Of a stretch of 64,000 nucleotides of DNA, positions 62,989 through 64,000 are shown piece by piece. The translations under genes and the position numbers were made by a program. Source of the stretch: Bacteroidia bacterium (lineage in GTDB: Bacteria; Bacteroidota; Bacteroidia; Chitinophagales; Saprospiraceae); contig JAUIEA010000001.1 of NCBI GenBank assembly GCA_030429045.1, positions 124,001-188,000 on the forward strand, given 5' to 3'. Below the pieces are notes generated by a model, which was not told the origin of the DNA, did no database searches, and saw only the letters and a program-made list of their open reading frames with translations. Positions within the stretch are counted from its first letter, which is position 1. Every line of letters starts with the position of its first letter.

Positions 62989-63475
62989 AGATCACCTCTC
63001 CCTTGATGACGGCCTGTCGGGAGATGCCTTCACAGGTGAATCCTACCTTCTCCAATACGCGCTTGGATGCCGGGTTGAAGTCAAACACCTGCCCGTACAA
63101 CCGGACCAGATCTGACGCCGCAAACAGCCAGGGTACGAAAACCTTGATCGCTGCAGTGGCAATGCCCTTGCCCCAATAATCCTGGCTTACCCAATAGCCG
63201 AGCTCGGCACTCAGACGATAGACATCCCTTTGGGGGATCACACCCATCATACCGATCAGCTGGTCATGATCCGTGATGGCCAGCTGTTGAGGCAAGCCTT
63301 CATCGGGTTGCATTTCCAGAAAGGCCGTGGCGTCCTGTTCTGTATAGGGTGAGGGAAACTGGTCACGAAGAGTTCTGGCGATATTCGGGTTGTTCGCATG
63401 ACGGACCAGATCCGGAATATCCCGTTTTTTCAACGGTCTCAGGCCAATCTCGGGGATGTCGGTCAAGAGGTACAT
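62939..63475 (-). CDS. GNAT N-acetyltransferase (RimJ/RimL-like)
   Basis: A 178-residue acetyltransferase of the GNAT_3 (RimJ/RimL) type: GLRPLKKRDIPDLVRHANNPNIARTLRD at the N-terminus, YWGKGIATAAIKVFVPWLF with the CoA-binding Gx-G-A motif in the middle, and VRLYGQVFDFNPASKRVLEKVGFTCEG at the end. It probably acetylates a protein N-terminus, an antibiotic or a small molecule; the substrate is unknown. The 3' end overlaps the DNA alkylation gene. Confidence 0.88.
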   Translation of the reverse strand: MYLLTDIPEIGLRPLKKRDIPDLVRHANNPNIARTLRDQFPSPYTEQDATAFLEMQPDEGLPQQLAITDHDQLIGMMGVIPQRDVYRLSAELGYWVSQDYWGKGIATAAIKVFVPWLFAASDLVRLYGQVFDFNPASKRVLEKVGFTCEGISRQAVIKGEVIYDEYRYAILKSSVLED

Positions 63476-63597
63476 GATGTTAAAGATCGTGAATTTTGCG
63501 GTCTTTGATCCACTGGATCAGATCGTCAAAAACATAAAAAACCGACCCAACAGGTAGTCCTGCAGGGTCGGATCTTGACTGCCTCGATCCTCATCCG

Positions 63598-64000
63598 TTA
63601 CTTCCGGCCGGGGCGCTCCTTGCGATTTCGGCGCTCTTTTACCTCATTCACCAGTTGCCGTCTGAATTCACCCTCGGCATGCTGGAGCTTCAGCACCTTG
63701 GTGGCAGGCAAGATCTTTCGAAACCGCTCGGTATACTCCTTGCGTAACGCAGTTTCCCTGTCCATCAGCTGCACCTGTTGATCCAGAAGAGCACCGGCTT
63801 CTTGTTCGGACAGGTCTTCAACCGGTTTGTCCGGCTTCATTTCTTCCCGTATGGCCCTTTCCTTCTCCTTCATCTCATTGAATACCGGCCAGAAGGCCTG
63901 TGACTCTGAAGGGCTGAGGTTGAGCTCCTTGGTGATAAAGGCGATCCGCATGGATTCAATCCGCTTTTCCATCTTGGGATTATTCCGCCCCCGCCCCGGA
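63598..64000 (-). CDS. Spy/CpxP-like helical protein, N-terminus cut by window edge
   Basis: At least 124 residues of a charged helical protein: RIAFITKELNLSPSESQAFWPVFNEMKEKERA, then a long Lys/Glu/Arg-rich helix ending in a basic tail (RRNRKERPGRK). The LTxxExxxFWPVxxEM pattern is typical of small Bacteroidota periplasmic proteins related to Spy/CpxP chaperones or to anti-sigma-linked sensor genes. The frame continues open past the ATG at 63972 to the window edge, so the true start, probably with a signal peptide, lies outside. Confidence 0.72.
   Translation of the reverse strand, partial: PGRGRNNPKMEKRIESMRIAFITKELNLSPSESQAFWPVFNEMKEKERAIREEMKPDKPVEDLSEQEAGALLDQQVQLMDRETALRKEYTERFRKILPATKVLKLQHAEGEFRRQLVNEVKERRNRKERPGRK

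Noticed and set aside
1-64000. tRNA, rRNA, tmRNA and riboswitch candidates
   Set aside because: I looked for conserved tRNA arms, CCA ends, rRNA segments and the better-known riboswitch cores and saw none; a covariance-model scan would be decisive.

Overview
The window looks like chromosomal DNA of a Bacteroidota bacterium, most likely Saprospiria or a close relative. The evidence is: several secreted proteins with type IX secretion (T9SS) sorting tails; promoter boxes of the Bacteroidota form TAnnTTTG with little sign of Shine-Dalgarno sites; a bacterial mevalonate-pathway cluster; a geranylgeranylglyceryl-phosphate synthase; and families such as DUF5723 and DUF4403 that I know mainly from this phylum. 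GC content looks mid-50s. I found no rRNA, tRNA, CRISPR array, prophage or transposase. Species-level identity is not claimed.

Layout. 1-1872 (minus): nadD (cut by the edge), a small lipoprotein and dnaN. 1967-7526 (plus): an M16-like protein, then the cell-shape operon mreB-mreC-mreD-mrdA. 7572-9851 (minus): a secreted PNGase F-type glycosidase with a discoidin domain. 10039-11789 (plus): GGGP synthase and rsgA. 11800-16004 (minus): an FNR-type reductase and a compact mevalonate-pathway block (GHMP kinase, HMG-CoA reductase, type 2 IPP isomerase). 16273-19758 (plus): hutH, a PagL-like protein and an M48 lipoprotein, closed by a strong bidirectional terminator. 19865-25204 (minus): an Nfu scaffold, then an ECF sigma factor whose downstream gene joins an anti-sigma-like N-terminus to an outer-membrane barrel, and a MATE exporter.

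25314-34585: a DUF3299 protein, odhB with a membrane protein, a 1241-residue cyclase/AAA/TPR protein that resembles animal soluble adenylyl cyclase and overlaps a YjiK-like propeller gene, and a LexA/S24-type repressor divergent from a parA plus ribbon-helix-helix partner pair. 34756-45784: TraB, DinB, RluF, a 0.8 kb repeat-rich spacer, ClpB, a DtxR-type regulator, and an operon of MBL/beta-CASP nuclease, lipoprotein and DUF5723 protein. 46048-55298 (plus): diheme peroxidase, DUF4403, a small membrane protein, mutL, two rhomboids, an EEP hydrolase and cysS. 55346-62220: secreted proteins, including two tandem copies of a two-gene cassette (small T9SS protein plus large DADADP-repeat fibre-like protein), each closed by its own strong hairpin. 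62260-64000 (minus): DNA alkylation repair protein, GNAT acetyltransferase and a truncated Spy/CpxP-like gene.

The most interesting points are the duplicated fibre cassettes, the sigma/anti-sigma-barrel fusion, the sAC-like cyclase, the ParA/RHH/S24 module, and a repeated pattern in which the -7 promoter box lies only 3-6 bases before the start codon, which predicts leaderless mRNAs.
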